Shown here: piece after piece, positions 55,405 through 63,784 of the stretch | Numbering within the stretch: position 1 is the stretch's first letter | Layout of the letters: each line of letters opens with the position of its first letter | The notes under the pieces: generated by a model | Seen by the model: the letters and a program-made list of their open reading frames with translations, nothing else | Databases searched by the model: none | Told to the model about the DNA's origin: nothing | Program-made: the position numbers and the translations under genes | Source of the DNA: Burkholderiales bacterium | GTDB lineage: Bacteria > Pseudomonadota > Gammaproteobacteria > Burkholderiales > Burkholderiaceae_E | Length of the DNA: 64,000 nt | Assembly: GCA_029977705.1 (NCBI GenBank) | Contig: JAPOKJ010000013.1 | Location: 1-64,000, forward strand | Direction: 5' to 3'

Positions 55405-56229
55405 TTAACGGCCGACGACGTCGCCCAGCCCGTAACGCCTGGCAGAAGCTTCCAGACGTCCGTCGCGCTTGATCGCAGCCACAAAGCCGTCCAGTGTGCG
55501 TAGCCATTCGTCATCACCCGGCTTGACCGCGTAGGCGTAGCTGATGGGGTTGAAGGCCCTCGTGGGGGCCACCAGGCGGGCCCAGTCGGCCTGTTCGAGC
55601 AGGCGACGACTGTACGGATAGTCCGCCATGAAAACGTCCGCCCGGCCCGATTCGAGCTCCTGCTCACGGGTCTGGGGTGGCCTGACAACCAGCAGTTTTG
55701 CCGAGCGCAAAGCCTTTTGCATGAGGGGCTCCATCAGGCTGTCGGCCTGCACTGCCACCACGACGCCGGGCTGATCGATATCGTCCCACCTGCGTACCGA
55801 GCGATTGCTCTTGGTGGTGATGCCGTAGATGTCGCTTCGCAGGTAGGGCTGGGAGAAGCGCAGGCCTTGCTGGCGTTCGGCAGGCATCAGCACCGCCTGC
55901 AGGGACAAGTCACATTTGTCCTTGAGCAGGTCGTCTGCCAGCGAGGCAAAGGAGGACTCGACATAGCTGAGCCGGGCGCCCAGCGTCCGGGCAAATTCGG
56001 CAGACAACTCGATGTCCAGTCCACTGATCGCCTGGCTTTTCGGGTTGCGGAAGGCTACGCCATAATACTCCGGCCAGATGCACATGCGCAGGGTACCGCT
56101 GGCCTTGACCCGCTCCAGGGTCGTTCCGGCCCGAACCGGCGCACTCAGGAAGAACGCCCCGATCACAAAGGCCAATACTGCGGCGCCAAGCCCGAGCCGC
56201 AACCGCGGATCTGGCTGGCCCTGATTCAA
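55405..56229 (-). CDS. Orphan periplasmic solute-binding protein (SBP_bac_3)
   Basis: This is a 274-residue periplasmic binding protein with an N-terminal signal or anchor helix (about residues 12-33, LRLGLGAAVLAFVIGAFFL). The type 3 binding-protein fold is seen in SGTLRMCIWPEYYGVAFRNP, ISGLDIELSAEFARTLG, FSQPYLRSDIYGITTK and ADVFMADYPYSRRLL. No permease or ATPase is encoded nearby. It lies between the STAS gene (4-base overlap) and the PP2C sensor gene (22-base gap), so it may present a ligand to the sensor's CACHE domain and not feed a transporter. That is inference from position. Confidence 0.88.
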   Translation of the reverse strand: MNQGQPDPRLRLGLGAAVLAFVIGAFFLSAPVRAGTTLERVKASGTLRMCIWPEYYGVAFRNPKSQAISGLDIELSAEFARTLGARLSYVESSFASLADDLLKDKCDLSLQAVLMPAERQQGLRFSQPYLRSDIYGITTKSNRSVRRWDDIDQPGVVVAVQADSLMEPLMQKALRSAKLLVVRPPQTREQELESGRADVFMADYPYSRRLLEQADWARLVAPTRAFNPISYAYAVKPGDDEWLRTLDGFVAAIKRDGRLEASARRYGLGDVVGR

Positions 56230-56582
56230 ACCAGTTCCCCCGACTTCGTGAAGGCCTGCACCGCCTCTTCGCGATTGGCATGAATCCGGAAGACACGCTG
56301 CATGCGCATCAGGTCAAACAGGGCTCTGACCGGCACCGACATCGAGCACAGGCGGAACTCCCCGTGGGCAGCCTTGAGCATGCGCTGGCAGGAAATCATC
56401 GCGCCCAGACCGGAGCTGTCGACGAACTTGACGCCGGACATATCGAAAACCACCCGGGTGCGCTTCTGGATCAGGGAGTGAATCGTTTCGCGAAACTCAC
56501 GCACATTGCTCGCGTCCAGATTCTCTTCTCCCATTTCGACGACCAGAACCTGGTCACCTTCCACTTTTGCATTGATTTCCAA
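56226..56582 (-). CDS. STAS-domain anti-sigma factor antagonist
   Basis: This is a 118-residue SpoIIAA/RsbV-type protein. The phosphoacceptor region is FDMSGVKFVDSSGLGAMIS, with the candidate Ser at position 56 or 57. No ATG fits; a TTG at 56582 with GGAG six bases upstream gives the usual family length, and the frame upstream of it shows no domain. It would be phosphorylated by the kinase part and dephosphorylated by the PP2C part of the protein two genes downstream. The final partner (anti-sigma factor, cyclase or FlgM-like protein) is not in the window. Confidence 0.85.
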   Translation of the reverse strand: MEINAKVEGDQVLVVEMGEENLDASNVREFRETIHSLIQKRTRVVFDMSGVKFVDSSGLGAMISCQRMLKAAHGEFRLCSMSVPVRALFDLMRMQRVFRIHANREEAVQAFTKSGELV

Positions 56583-56758
56583 TTCTTGCTCCAGATGCAG
56601 ACCCGCCGGCCCACGAGACAGTTGTGACGTGCCAGGCTGGGCGATCGCGACGTTCGTCACGACCTCAGCGGCCGCCCTCCTTGCCTCCCCACTATCGGCC
56701 GTACCGACGGTGCTCCTGACGCAGGTTCGACGTGCGGCTCGAATCACCCGACCAATGG

Positions 56759-57160
56759 TCAGGTGTCCAGGACGATCTGGGTCTGGCTGACGACCGCACA
56801 CAGCCTTCCCTCGGCATTGCGGATCGTGGTCTGCCACACCATGGTGCTGCGCCCCCGGTGCAGTGCCAGGCTCTCGCCCGTCACGGTGGTGCCCACTTTG
56901 GCGCCAGCGATGAACTTGGTGCTTGAATCGGTGGTACTGGTGCGCTTGCCCTTGGGAAGGTTGATCACTGTTCCCAGCGCACCCAAGGTATCGGCAAAGG
57001 CCATGTAGGCGCCGCCGTGCAGGATGCCGCCACCGGTACACAGGTCGGGCCGGACCGTCATCGTGGCCACCACCTTTTCGGGGCCAACCTCGATCAGCTG
57101 AATCCCCAGCAAGCCAGGCAGCAAGGGGTCGCACATCTTTTGAAGGCTTGACAAATCCAT
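56759..57160 (-). CDS. PaaI-family hotdog thioesterase
   Basis: This is a 133-residue hotdog-fold acyl-CoA thioesterase. It has PLLPGLLGIQLIEVGPEKVV, the catalytic-region GGGILHGGAYMAFADTLGALG and STKFIAGAKVGTTVTGES. The ATG at 57160 has GGAG six bases upstream. The substrate is probably an aryl- or acyl-CoA; the context does not tell. It lies between the signalling cassette and a DUF202 gene on the same strand. Confidence 0.92.
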   Translation of the reverse strand: MDLSSLQKMCDPLLPGLLGIQLIEVGPEKVVATMTVRPDLCTGGGILHGGAYMAFADTLGALGTVINLPKGKRTSTTDSSTKFIAGAKVGTTVTGESLALHRGRSTMVWQTTIRNAEGRLCAVVSQTQIVLDT

Positions 57161-57250
57161 AGAAGACTCCAAAGGGTTTGGTTCAGGTTGAAAGGGCCGC
57201 AAGTTCGGCCCGCCGTGCGCCATATGCGCACAACAGATGGCATGGCGCTT

Positions 57251-57628
57251 TCAGTTCAGGGTCAGGTAATAGGCCAAGCCAAGGCCGAGCAGGGCTACGG
57301 CCAGCGATAACCCTACCGCAAATCGGCGCGAGTAAGAGGCGGGCAGATCAGCCAACGGCAACGTGCGGACGAAACGCAGGTGCTGAAAGGCCGATGCACC
57401 GATCGACAGGCTTCCCAGCGTCACGAAAAGGACGCCGAGCCAGGCCGACAAGGCGTTCTGGGGCGCGCTCACGTTACCCGCCGACTGCACGTGAATCAGC
57501 TTGAGGAAGAGGCCGAAACGGGACACCATGAAGCCAATCGCAATCACGGCAAGGCCGGTCCGAAGCCAAGCCAGCAGCGTGCGCTCGGCTGCGAAAAACA
57601 CGCGCGGATCATTGTCGGAGACGGCCAT
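57251..57628 (-). CDS. YidH/DUF202 family membrane protein
   Basis: This is a 125-residue protein of the DUF202 (YidH) family with three membrane helices. It shows the family's NDPRVFFAAERTLLAWLRTGLAVIAIGFMVSRF... N-terminus. Function is unknown. It lies 78 bases downstream of fliR and 90 bases upstream of the thioesterase gene, with no terminator seen in between. Confidence 0.9.
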   Translation of the reverse strand: MAVSDNDPRVFFAAERTLLAWLRTGLAVIAIGFMVSRFGLFLKLIHVQSAGNVSAPQNALSAWLGVLFVTLGSLSIGASAFQHLRFVRTLPLADLPASYSRRFAVGLSLAVALLGLGLAYYLTLN

Positions 57629-57706
57629 GCGATCCCATCCTGAAAAAGAAACCAGTATCCCTGGCTGTCCCTGCCAGAGCCATTGGTGATTTCCACGCAG
57701 TGCCGG

Positions 57707-58468
57707 TCACCAGAGTGCTGCAATCGTCTCCAGACCCTTGACCATGGCGGGCTCGAAGGCCGGTATCAGCAGGCTGAGCATGGCCAGCCCGGCCAGCATC
57801 AGCACCGGAAAGCCGACCGCGAACAGGTTCAGTTGCGGCGCCACGCGGGTAGCCACGCCCATCGCAAAATTGATCAGCAGGATCAGTACCAGGACCGGCA
57901 GGGCCAGCACCAAGGCCATGCCAAAGATGTCGGCAAGCAGCGCCACCAGTCGCTGCGGGTCGAGGCTGCCGGGACCGGGAAGACCGCCGCCCACCGGCAG
58001 GCGATCATAGGAGTGGAGCAGGGTCGCCAGCAGCATCAGCGGCCCGTTGAGCACCACGAACAGCCAGGAGGCGATGGTGCCGGTGATGCTGCCCACCGCA
58101 TTGCCGTGACCGGCGCCGGGGGTGAAATAGCCGGCAAAAGACAGTCCGATCTGCAGACCGATCACCTCCCCGGCCAGCTCAAAGATCATCAAGACCAGTC
58201 GGGCGAGGAAGCCGATGGCCATGCCGATCAGGGTTTCACGCATGATCACCGCCCAGGCATTCGGGCTGCCGATGGTGAGTCCCTCCGGAACGTTCACCAG
58301 GGGCGCCAGCATGACGGCCAACGCCATCGCCAGCGCGATCTTGGCGCGCACTGGAATGTTCCGGCTGGACAGGATGGGCGCGGTCGAGAAAAGGCCCAGC
58401 ACACGCAGCAGCGGCATCATCCAGCCGGTGATCCAGGCCAGCAACTGGGCTTCGGTGAAGCTGATCAT
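57707..58468 (-). CDS. fliR: Flagellar export apparatus protein FliR
   Basis: This is a 253-residue membrane protein of the flagellar type III export gate, which assembles with FliP and FliQ. It starts MISFTEAQLLAWITGWMMPLLR and has PVRAKIALAMALAVMLAPLV, RETLIGMAIGFLARLV, and a C-terminal VAPQLNLFAVGFPV. About six helices are visible. It is the last gene of the operon in this window. Confidence 0.96.
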   Translation of the reverse strand: MISFTEAQLLAWITGWMMPLLRVLGLFSTAPILSSRNIPVRAKIALAMALAVMLAPLVNVPEGLTIGSPNAWAVIMRETLIGMAIGFLARLVLMIFELAGEVIGLQIGLSFAGYFTPGAGHGNAVGSITGTIASWLFVVLNGPLMLLATLLHSYDRLPVGGGLPGPGSLDPQRLVALLADIFGMALVLALPVLVLILLINFAMGVATRVAPQLNLFAVGFPVLMLAGLAMLSLLIPAFEPAMVKGLETIAALW

Positions 58469-58487
58469 CGGGGTCCGCGCCGAAGGG

Positions 58488-58757
58488 CTAGCCCAGCGCG
58501 CCTGGAATCGACAGGATGATGCGTCGGATGTACTCGACCAGCATGGTGATCATCCACGGGCCGACGATCACCAGGGTGGCTCCCACCGCAACGATCTTGG
58601 GGACGAAGCTGAGCGTTGCCTCATTGACCTGGGTCACCGCCTGAACCACGCTCACCAGCAAACCAATGACAAGCGCCACCACCAGCAGGGGCGCGGCCAC
58701 CACCAGCATCAGTTCAAGGGCCTGGCGCCCGGTCGTGACAACATATTCAGGAGTCAT
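58488..58757 (-). CDS. fliQ: Flagellar export apparatus protein FliQ
   Basis: This is an 89-residue two-helix protein of the export gate, starting MTPEYVVTTGRQALELMLVV, with VVQAVTQVNEATLSFVPKIV between the helices, which is the family signature. It lies between fliP and fliR with short gaps. Confidence 0.96.
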   Translation of the reverse strand: MTPEYVVTTGRQALELMLVVAAPLLVVALVIGLLVSVVQAVTQVNEATLSFVPKIVAVGATLVIVGPWMITMLVEYIRRIILSIPGALG

Positions 58758-58788
58758 GTGTATGCGGGTTGAAAACGAGGGGCGACCG

Positions 58789-59565
58789 CTACTTGAAGCT
58801 GGCGATCAGGGAGCCGACCATCAGGTTCCAGCCATCGGCCAGCACGAAGAGCATCAGCTTGAAAGGAAGGGACACCAGCACTGGCGAGAGCATCATCATG
58901 CCCATCGACATCAGCACGCTGGCCACGATCAGATCGATCAACAGAAAAGGCAGGAAGATCAGGAAGCCGATCTGGAAGGCCGACTTGAGCTCGCTGAGCA
59001 CGAAGGCTGGCACCAGCACCCGCATCGGCAGATCGGCAGCCTTGGTGGAAGCTGGCACCTTGGCAACCCGCGCAAACAAGGCCAGGTCATTGTCACGGAC
59101 CTGGCGCATCATGAAGTCGCGCATCGGGGCGGCGGCCTTGTCGGTGGCCTGCTCGAAACTGATCTGCTGGTTCGAATACGGGATGTAGGCTTCGTTATAG
59201 ACCTTGTCCAGGGTCGGGAACATCACGAAATACGTCAAAAACAGCGACAGGCCGATGATGACCTGGTTGGGCGGGCTGTTCTGCAGGCCGATGGCCTGGC
59301 GCAGCAGGGACAGGACGATCACGATGCGGGTAAAGCTGGTCATCAGCAACAGCACCGCCGGGATGAACGACAGCGCCGTGAAGATCAGCAGCGTCTGGAT
59401 CGATACCGAATAGGCGGTGCCGCCTCCGGAGGCCGGCGCCGCCGTCACGGTCAGCGGGCTCTGGGCCCAGGCCATCGGGCTCAGGGCCATCAGCACCAGG
59501 GCGAGCAGCGGTCCGACCACCACGACTCCCGACAGACGGGCCAACTGCCTTTGGAGACTGCTCAT
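58789..59565 (-). CDS. fliP: Flagellar export apparatus protein FliP
   Basis: This is a 258-residue export-gate protein with an N-terminal signal sequence ending near MAWAQ. It has SFIPAVLLLMTSFTRIVIVLSLLRQA, SPPNQVIIGLSLFLTYFVMFP, and FLIFLPFLLIDLIVASVLMSMGM, all standard for FliP. The ATG overlaps the fliO stop by four bases. Confidence 0.97.
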   Translation of the reverse strand: MSSLQRQLARLSGVVVVGPLLALVLMALSPMAWAQSPLTVTAAPASGGGTAYSVSIQTLLIFTALSFIPAVLLLMTSFTRIVIVLSLLRQAIGLQNSPPNQVIIGLSLFLTYFVMFPTLDKVYNEAYIPYSNQQISFEQATDKAAAPMRDFMMRQVRDNDLALFARVAKVPASTKAADLPMRVLVPAFVLSELKSAFQIGFLIFLPFLLIDLIVASVLMSMGMMMLSPVLVSLPFKLMLFVLADGWNLMVGSLIASFK

Positions 59566-59909
59566 CGCTGTCGCATCCGCTGCAGGACCGCCGCAAAGCC
59601 TGAAGCTGTTGCGTTTCCCCCGGCGGCCGGTGCAGGATCGGGCGGTGACACAGGCTCAAGCGCATCGGGCGGCAGTTCGCAAAGGGTCTGGATCGACTGG
59701 GCCGTGATCCCTACCACCAGCATCTTGCTGCCGGCCCGGACAATGGCAATCTGCTCGCGCGGCCCGAGGACCTGGCGATGCAGGATGGCGAGCGGACCAC
59801 TGGCCGCCGGCGTCATCTGGCGCATGGCACGCACCAGCCAGAGACTGGCCGGAATCAGTACCAGGACAAAGACGAGCGCCAGCAGGGACGGCCAGATCGA
59901 CTGGGTCAT
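59562..59909 (-). CDS. fliO: Flagellar assembly protein FliO
   Basis: This is a 115-residue protein with one N-terminal membrane helix (IWPSLLALVFVLVLIPASLWLV) and a short cytosolic domain with VLGPREQIAIVRAGSKMLVVGITAQSIQTL, the FliO pattern. It helps FliP assemble. The C-terminal 40 residues are Ala/Pro-rich. It begins two bases after fliN. Confidence 0.9.
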   Translation of the reverse strand: MTQSIWPSLLALVFVLVLIPASLWLVRAMRQMTPAASGPLAILHRQVLGPREQIAIVRAGSKMLVVGITAQSIQTLCELPPDALEPVSPPDPAPAAGGNATASGFAAVLQRMRQR

Positions 59910-59911
59910 GC

Positions 59912-60283
59912 TCAGGCCTTGCCCATCCGGCGCATGCGCTCGGCCGGCGTGACAATATCGGTCAGCCGGATGCCGAATTTCTCGTTGACCACCACCACCT
60001 CACCCTTGGCGATCAGGCAGCCATTGACGAAAACGTCCATCGGGTCTCCCGCCATCGTCTCCAGTTCGATGACCGAACCTTGCGCCAGCTGCAGGATCTG
60101 CCGGATCGGCACCCGCGTGCGACCCAGTTCGACACTGAGCGTCACCGGGATATCCATCACCAGGTCGATGTCCTGGGTCGGGCCCGAGGCACCCATGGCA
60201 CTGTCCGAGTCAAGAGGCGAGCGCCAGGTGTCGCTGATTTCGTCCTGATGCTGGGCCGGGTCGGCGATAACGGAGTCGGTCAT
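59912..60283 (-). CDS. fliN: Flagellar motor switch protein FliN
   Basis: This is a 123-residue switch protein. The C-terminal SpoA domain is clear: LVMDIPVTLSVELGRTRVPI, ILQLAQGSVIELETMAGDP and VDVFVNG/LIAKGEVVVVNEKFGIRLTDIV-type strands. The ATG at 60283 lies two bases after the fliM stop; a longer open frame in fliM sequence is not real. Confidence 0.96.
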   Translation of the reverse strand: MTDSVIADPAQHQDEISDTWRSPLDSDSAMGASGPTQDIDLVMDIPVTLSVELGRTRVPIRQILQLAQGSVIELETMAGDPMDVFVNGCLIAKGEVVVVNEKFGIRLTDIVTPAERMRRMGKA

Positions 60284-60285
60284 CT

Positions 60286-61284
60286 TCAAGCCTTGTGGGA
60301 ACTGCCAGAGGCGCCATCGCCCTGACCAATGAACTTCTGAACGCGCAATGCCAGGCGCTCGTTGTGGGTGCCGTACTGGCACAGCATGAAAGGCACCCCC
60401 TCGATGGCCACATCCAGGGCCTCGGGAATACGGCATTCCAGGACCTGTCCCACCCTCAGGTTGAGCAGGCCACGTACCGTTGTTTCGATATCGGTCAGAT
60501 GCGCCACCACTTCGACCTGGGCATCGCCCAACTGATGGCTCACCACATCGACCCAACCCGGATCGCCTGCTGAGCGCGGCCCCTGCGCAGGTGCGAACAG
60601 TTGCGCATGCACCGGTTCGAGGCTGGTGTAAGGAAGGCACAGGTGAAGCTCGCCCTTGAGCGAGCCGATCTCGATCTTGAAGGAGACGCTGGCCACGTTG
60701 TCAGACGGGCCCGCGATCGCAAGGACCTGCGGATCGGTGTCAGCGCCGAGATACTCCATCTGCAATTCATGGACTGGCTGCCAGGCCTCGCAGTACTGGC
60801 GAATCGCGAGCTGGACCACGCGCAGGATGATGGATTGTTCGGTCGCAGAGAAGCTGCGGCCCTCGATGGGGGTAGGGGTGCCTCCCCCTCCAAACAGGCA
60901 ATCGACCAGGGCATCGACCAGGGAGGGATCGAGCACGATCAGGCCGCTGCCAGAGAAAGGACGCAGGGCGACGAGGTTGGCGCTGGTGGGACTGCCAACC
61001 TTGCGCAGGAAGGTAGCGAAGGTCTGCATCTGTACCGGCGCTGCGGAGACCACCGGCGGCTTGCGCAGCAGGCCCGTCAGCTCGTCGGTAAACGCCTTCA
61101 CGAAGCGCTCGTGAATCTGCTCAAGGCCGGGAACCGGACCGCGCACCACACGGGTGGCGTTACCCAGGTCGTAGGGCCGGGGCTCCGAGGAGGCAGGGAC
61201 CGGCTCCTCACTGACGAACTCTGCCGCAGGTGCATCCTGCAGCAGGGTATCGACTTCATCCTGTGAGAGCCCGATGTTGTCCAT
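60286..61284 (-). CDS. fliM: Flagellar motor switch protein FliM
   Basis: This is a 332-residue switch protein. The N-terminus has the CheY-P-binding segment NIGLSQDEVDTLL, followed by the middle domain with ERFVKAFTDELTGLLR-like helices, LIVLDPSLVDALVDCLFGGGG and a C-terminal SpoA domain (RGLLNLRVGQVLECRIPEAL). It is in the usual position between fliL and fliN. Confidence 0.96.
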   Translation of the reverse strand: MDNIGLSQDEVDTLLQDAPAAEFVSEEPVPASSEPRPYDLGNATRVVRGPVPGLEQIHERFVKAFTDELTGLLRKPPVVSAAPVQMQTFATFLRKVGSPTSANLVALRPFSGSGLIVLDPSLVDALVDCLFGGGGTPTPIEGRSFSATEQSIILRVVQLAIRQYCEAWQPVHELQMEYLGADTDPQVLAIAGPSDNVASVSFKIEIGSLKGELHLCLPYTSLEPVHAQLFAPAQGPRSAGDPGWVDVVSHQLGDAQVEVVAHLTDIETTVRGLLNLRVGQVLECRIPEALDVAIEGVPFMLCQYGTHNERLALRVQKFIGQGDGASGSSHKA

Positions 61285-61289
61285 GAGGC

Positions 61290-61925
61290 TTACTGCACGA
61301 TGAATTGCGAAAAATGGACTTGCTCGATAGGGTTGGGAGGCGGCTCCTTGCGCTTGGACTTCTTGGGCCTGGCCTTGCTGTCCTTGTCGCTTTCGCCCTT
61401 GGTCTCGGCATCACCCTCTCCCGCCTTGGCCTTCTTGGGCTTGGCCTCGGTGTCCTCTTCCTGCGGGGTCCAGCCCAGCGGAAGCGCGGTGGCAATGGCG
61501 ATTTCCTCGGCGAGCCGGTCCTTGCCTTCGCTGGAGAGCAGTTCCTTGGACTCTTTCGAGGAAATGAGCTTGAGCAGGTTGTGGCGGATTGCCGGCATGT
61601 AGGCCTTGATCTCCTCGGCCACCTTGGGATCCGAAATCTGCAGGGTCACCGATATCTGCGCCATCTTCTCGGCATTGGTGTCGGCAAGATTGACCGTGAA
61701 GGCATCCATCGGCACGAAGATCGGCTTCTTGGCGTGTTCCTTGCCGGCCGGGTGACCATCTTCCTCGGCCGCTTCCTTGGCCTTTTTCTGGGCCATGTAG
61801 TAATAGCCACCACCGCCACCGGCCAAAGCCAGCACCAGGCCAATGATGATCAGGAGCTTCTTCTTGCTCTTCTTCGGTGCGCCTTCTGCGGCCGCTGCGG
61901 CTGGCGCAGCACCTTTCGCTGCCAT
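61290..61925 (-). CDS. fliL: Flagellar basal body protein FliL
   Basis: This is a 211-residue protein with a single membrane helix (LLIIIGLVLALAGGGGGYYYM, about residues 28-48) and a periplasmic domain with FVPMDAFTVNLADTNAEKMAQI and LRHNLLKLISSKESKELLS-type helices. An acidic and basic low-complexity insert (about residues 155-200) is longer than in many FliL proteins. Confidence 0.93.
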   Translation of the reverse strand: MAAKGAAPAAAAAEGAPKKSKKKLLIIIGLVLALAGGGGGYYYMAQKKAKEAAEEDGHPAGKEHAKKPIFVPMDAFTVNLADTNAEKMAQISVTLQISDPKVAEEIKAYMPAIRHNLLKLISSKESKELLSSEGKDRLAEEIAIATALPLGWTPQEEDTEAKPKKAKAGEGDAETKGESDKDSKARPKKSKRKEPPPNPIEQVHFSQFIVQ

Positions 61926-61993
61926 GTCGTTTCACTCCGGGACTCGATTCAGACCATTGTCGGTCGCCCCGCCCGAAAACATAAGCGCGATAA

Positions 61994-62010
61994 GGCGGGT
62001 CGAGCCCGCC
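61994..62010 (-). repeat. Hairpin between fliK and fliL
   Basis: On the minus strand GGCGGG-N5-CCCGCC follows the fliK stop within five bases, then a mixed T/A stretch. It may attenuate or mark processing inside the flagellar operon. The 89-base gap here is the largest within the operon. Confidence 0.4.
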
Positions 62011-62014
62011 CTAT

Positions 62015-63340
62015 TCAGGCAAACAGGCTCAGTCCGGCCGCCGGTCTTGCCATTTGCCGCCGTCCGTCGGTCCCGGCAGGCATACCGTCTGTCGGCACGC
62101 TGGACGGCAGGCTGCGGGAGCCGTGAACGGACGGCTGGGAACCCTGACCCGAGGCCTGTCCATCGCGGCCTGCGGCAGCCCCCTGCCCACCGCGTGCCTG
62201 ATCGCCCTGCGACGCCAGACTGCCTGCGCCCATGTCGGTTGCAGCACTGTTTGCACTGTCCTGTACCGGTGCCGCGGTCAGCGCACGCACCCAGCTGTCC
62301 TGCAGTTCGACCCCCTGATCATGCAGCAGGTCGCGCAGCTGACCCAGGCTTGACTCGATCGCCTGACGCGTCTCGCGCATCTCGGCGCGGAAATCCACCT
62401 CGACGCGGTTGTCCTGATGCCGGATCTCGATCAGGACGGGACCCATGTCCGGGGGGTTGATGCTCAACTCGGCATGGGTAATGCCTTGTTGGGTGAGGAT
62501 GCTGACCTGGCTGCTGAACTGCTGCACAAACTCGGGATCATTCAGCGGCGCGGCGACCTGAACCTGTACCGCGGGCATGGCTGGCGCTGGGGCCGAGCTC
62601 CCCTGCGCCGGGGCAGCTGCCTGCAGCATCGATGCGCTGTTCGTGCCAGCCGCGGGGTGCAGACGATCTGCCTCCAGCCCGTGGGTATCAATGCGCGGGG
62701 CACTGGCAGTCGTCAAGGACGCATCGGCCGACTCGGGCGTACGCAGCGGGGCAAGCGGGCTATCCGGCGCCTGGCTTCCTGCCAGGTCACGCAGGGTCCC
62801 AGGCTTGCCATCCTTGTTCTTGTCGAGCGCGACCTCGTCGCCACGCGCAGCACGGCGCGTCTCGTGGGCGGCGCCATGGGCCACATCCTGGTGTCCGCGC
62901 AGGGAGGCATGCAGGGCTCGCCGGACAGCCTGCGAAGGGGTACTGCCCTGAGAAGCGGCACCAGCGGTGCCAGTGGCCGCAGCGTCCTCCTTTTCACCGG
63001 TGCTGGCCGTTGTCGCCGCTGTCTGGGCCTGCGCGGGCGCTTGCATCAGCGCCGACGAAGCTTCCGGAGCCACCATGGCAGGGACCGGCTGGGCAGTCAG
63101 GCTGACCGGCATCGCTGCCTGCGCACCGGATGCCGCGCCAAGGCCATCGCCCTCGGGACCGATCTGGGTGGATTTCGCGCGCACTGACTTCAGATGCCGC
63201 GCCATCATCGCCTCGAAACTGGACGGCGGCGCACCCGCATCGGCATTATCTGCCTGGCCGCTGCGGGTATCAGCCTGTCGCCGGGTCAGGGCCTGCTGGG
63301 CTGCGGCCGCGTCGGTGGTTCGGACGGAAAAGCTGTTCAT
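62015..63340 (-). CDS. fliK: Flagellar hook-length control protein FliK
   Basis: This is a 441-residue protein with a long Ala/Gln/Thr-rich N-terminal ruler region and a conserved C-terminal substrate-switch domain. The latter shows AELSINPPDMGPVLIEIRHQ, EVDFRAEMRETRQAIESSL and LRDLLHDQGVELQDSWV. The last 80 residues are Gly/Gln-rich. The ATG overlaps the fliJ stop by four bases. Confidence 0.93.
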   Translation of the reverse strand: MNSFSVRTTDAAAAQQALTRRQADTRSGQADNADAGAPPSSFEAMMARHLKSVRAKSTQIGPEGDGLGAASGAQAAMPVSLTAQPVPAMVAPEASSALMQAPAQAQTAATTASTGEKEDAAATGTAGAASQGSTPSQAVRRALHASLRGHQDVAHGAAHETRRAARGDEVALDKNKDGKPGTLRDLAGSQAPDSPLAPLRTPESADASLTTASAPRIDTHGLEADRLHPAAGTNSASMLQAAAPAQGSSAPAPAMPAVQVQVAAPLNDPEFVQQFSSQVSILTQQGITHAELSINPPDMGPVLIEIRHQDNRVEVDFRAEMRETRQAIESSLGQLRDLLHDQGVELQDSWVRALTAAPVQDSANSAATDMGAGSLASQGDQARGGQGAAAGRDGQASGQGSQPSVHGSRSLPSSVPTDGMPAGTDGRRQMARPAAGLSLFA

Positions 63341-63783
63341 GTCGATTTTCTCCTGGCGGCCATCTGGCCCGCCCGCTCATCGGTACTGCGTTGTTCGGAT
63401 TTCAACTGTCTTTGCTGCTGGCGGGCCTGGCGAAGCTGTACCAGTCGCTCCATGCTGCGCAGGCGGATGGCGGCGCTCTTGACCTGTTCCTGCACCTCAT
63501 CGGCATGGCGCTCCTGGCGGGCTACCGCCTGGCCTTGCTGATCGATCGCCTGATCCAGCTTCCGGCCAAAGCCGTGCAGGACGAGCTGTTCCTGCCCGCT
63601 GGAGAGCTGGCCAGCACGCGGGGCCCGCTGGCGTTGCTGCTCCTGCCGGTACTGCCGCAGCATGGCATCGGTGTCCATCGCCTGCCCCAGCTGGCGTTGC
63701 GCCTGGCCGAGACGGCCCTGGGCCTCACGATGATTGCGCTCGGCCTGCTCGATCAGCAACTTGAGGGTCTGGCTTTGATTCAA
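63337..63783 (-). CDS. fliJ: Flagellar export chaperone FliJ
   Basis: This is a 148-residue protein rich in Gln, Arg and Glu that is expected to form the antiparallel coiled coil of FliJ, which links FliI to the export gate. It begins NQSQTLKLLIEQAERNHREAQ. The start codon is a TTG at 63783, one base after the fliI stop; no ATG or GTG gives the full-length helix. Confidence 0.88.
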   Translation of the reverse strand: MNQSQTLKLLIEQAERNHREAQGRLGQAQRQLGQAMDTDAMLRQYRQEQQRQRAPRAGQLSSGQEQLVLHGFGRKLDQAIDQQGQAVARQERHADEVQEQVKSAAIRLRSMERLVQLRQARQQQRQLKSEQRSTDERAGQMAARRKST

Positions 63784-63784
63784 T

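Noticed and set aside
62015-63340. Plus-strand open frames opposite fliK
   Set aside because: They are Arg/Ser-rich shadows without motifs; fliK has a clear C-terminal domain in the proper operon position.
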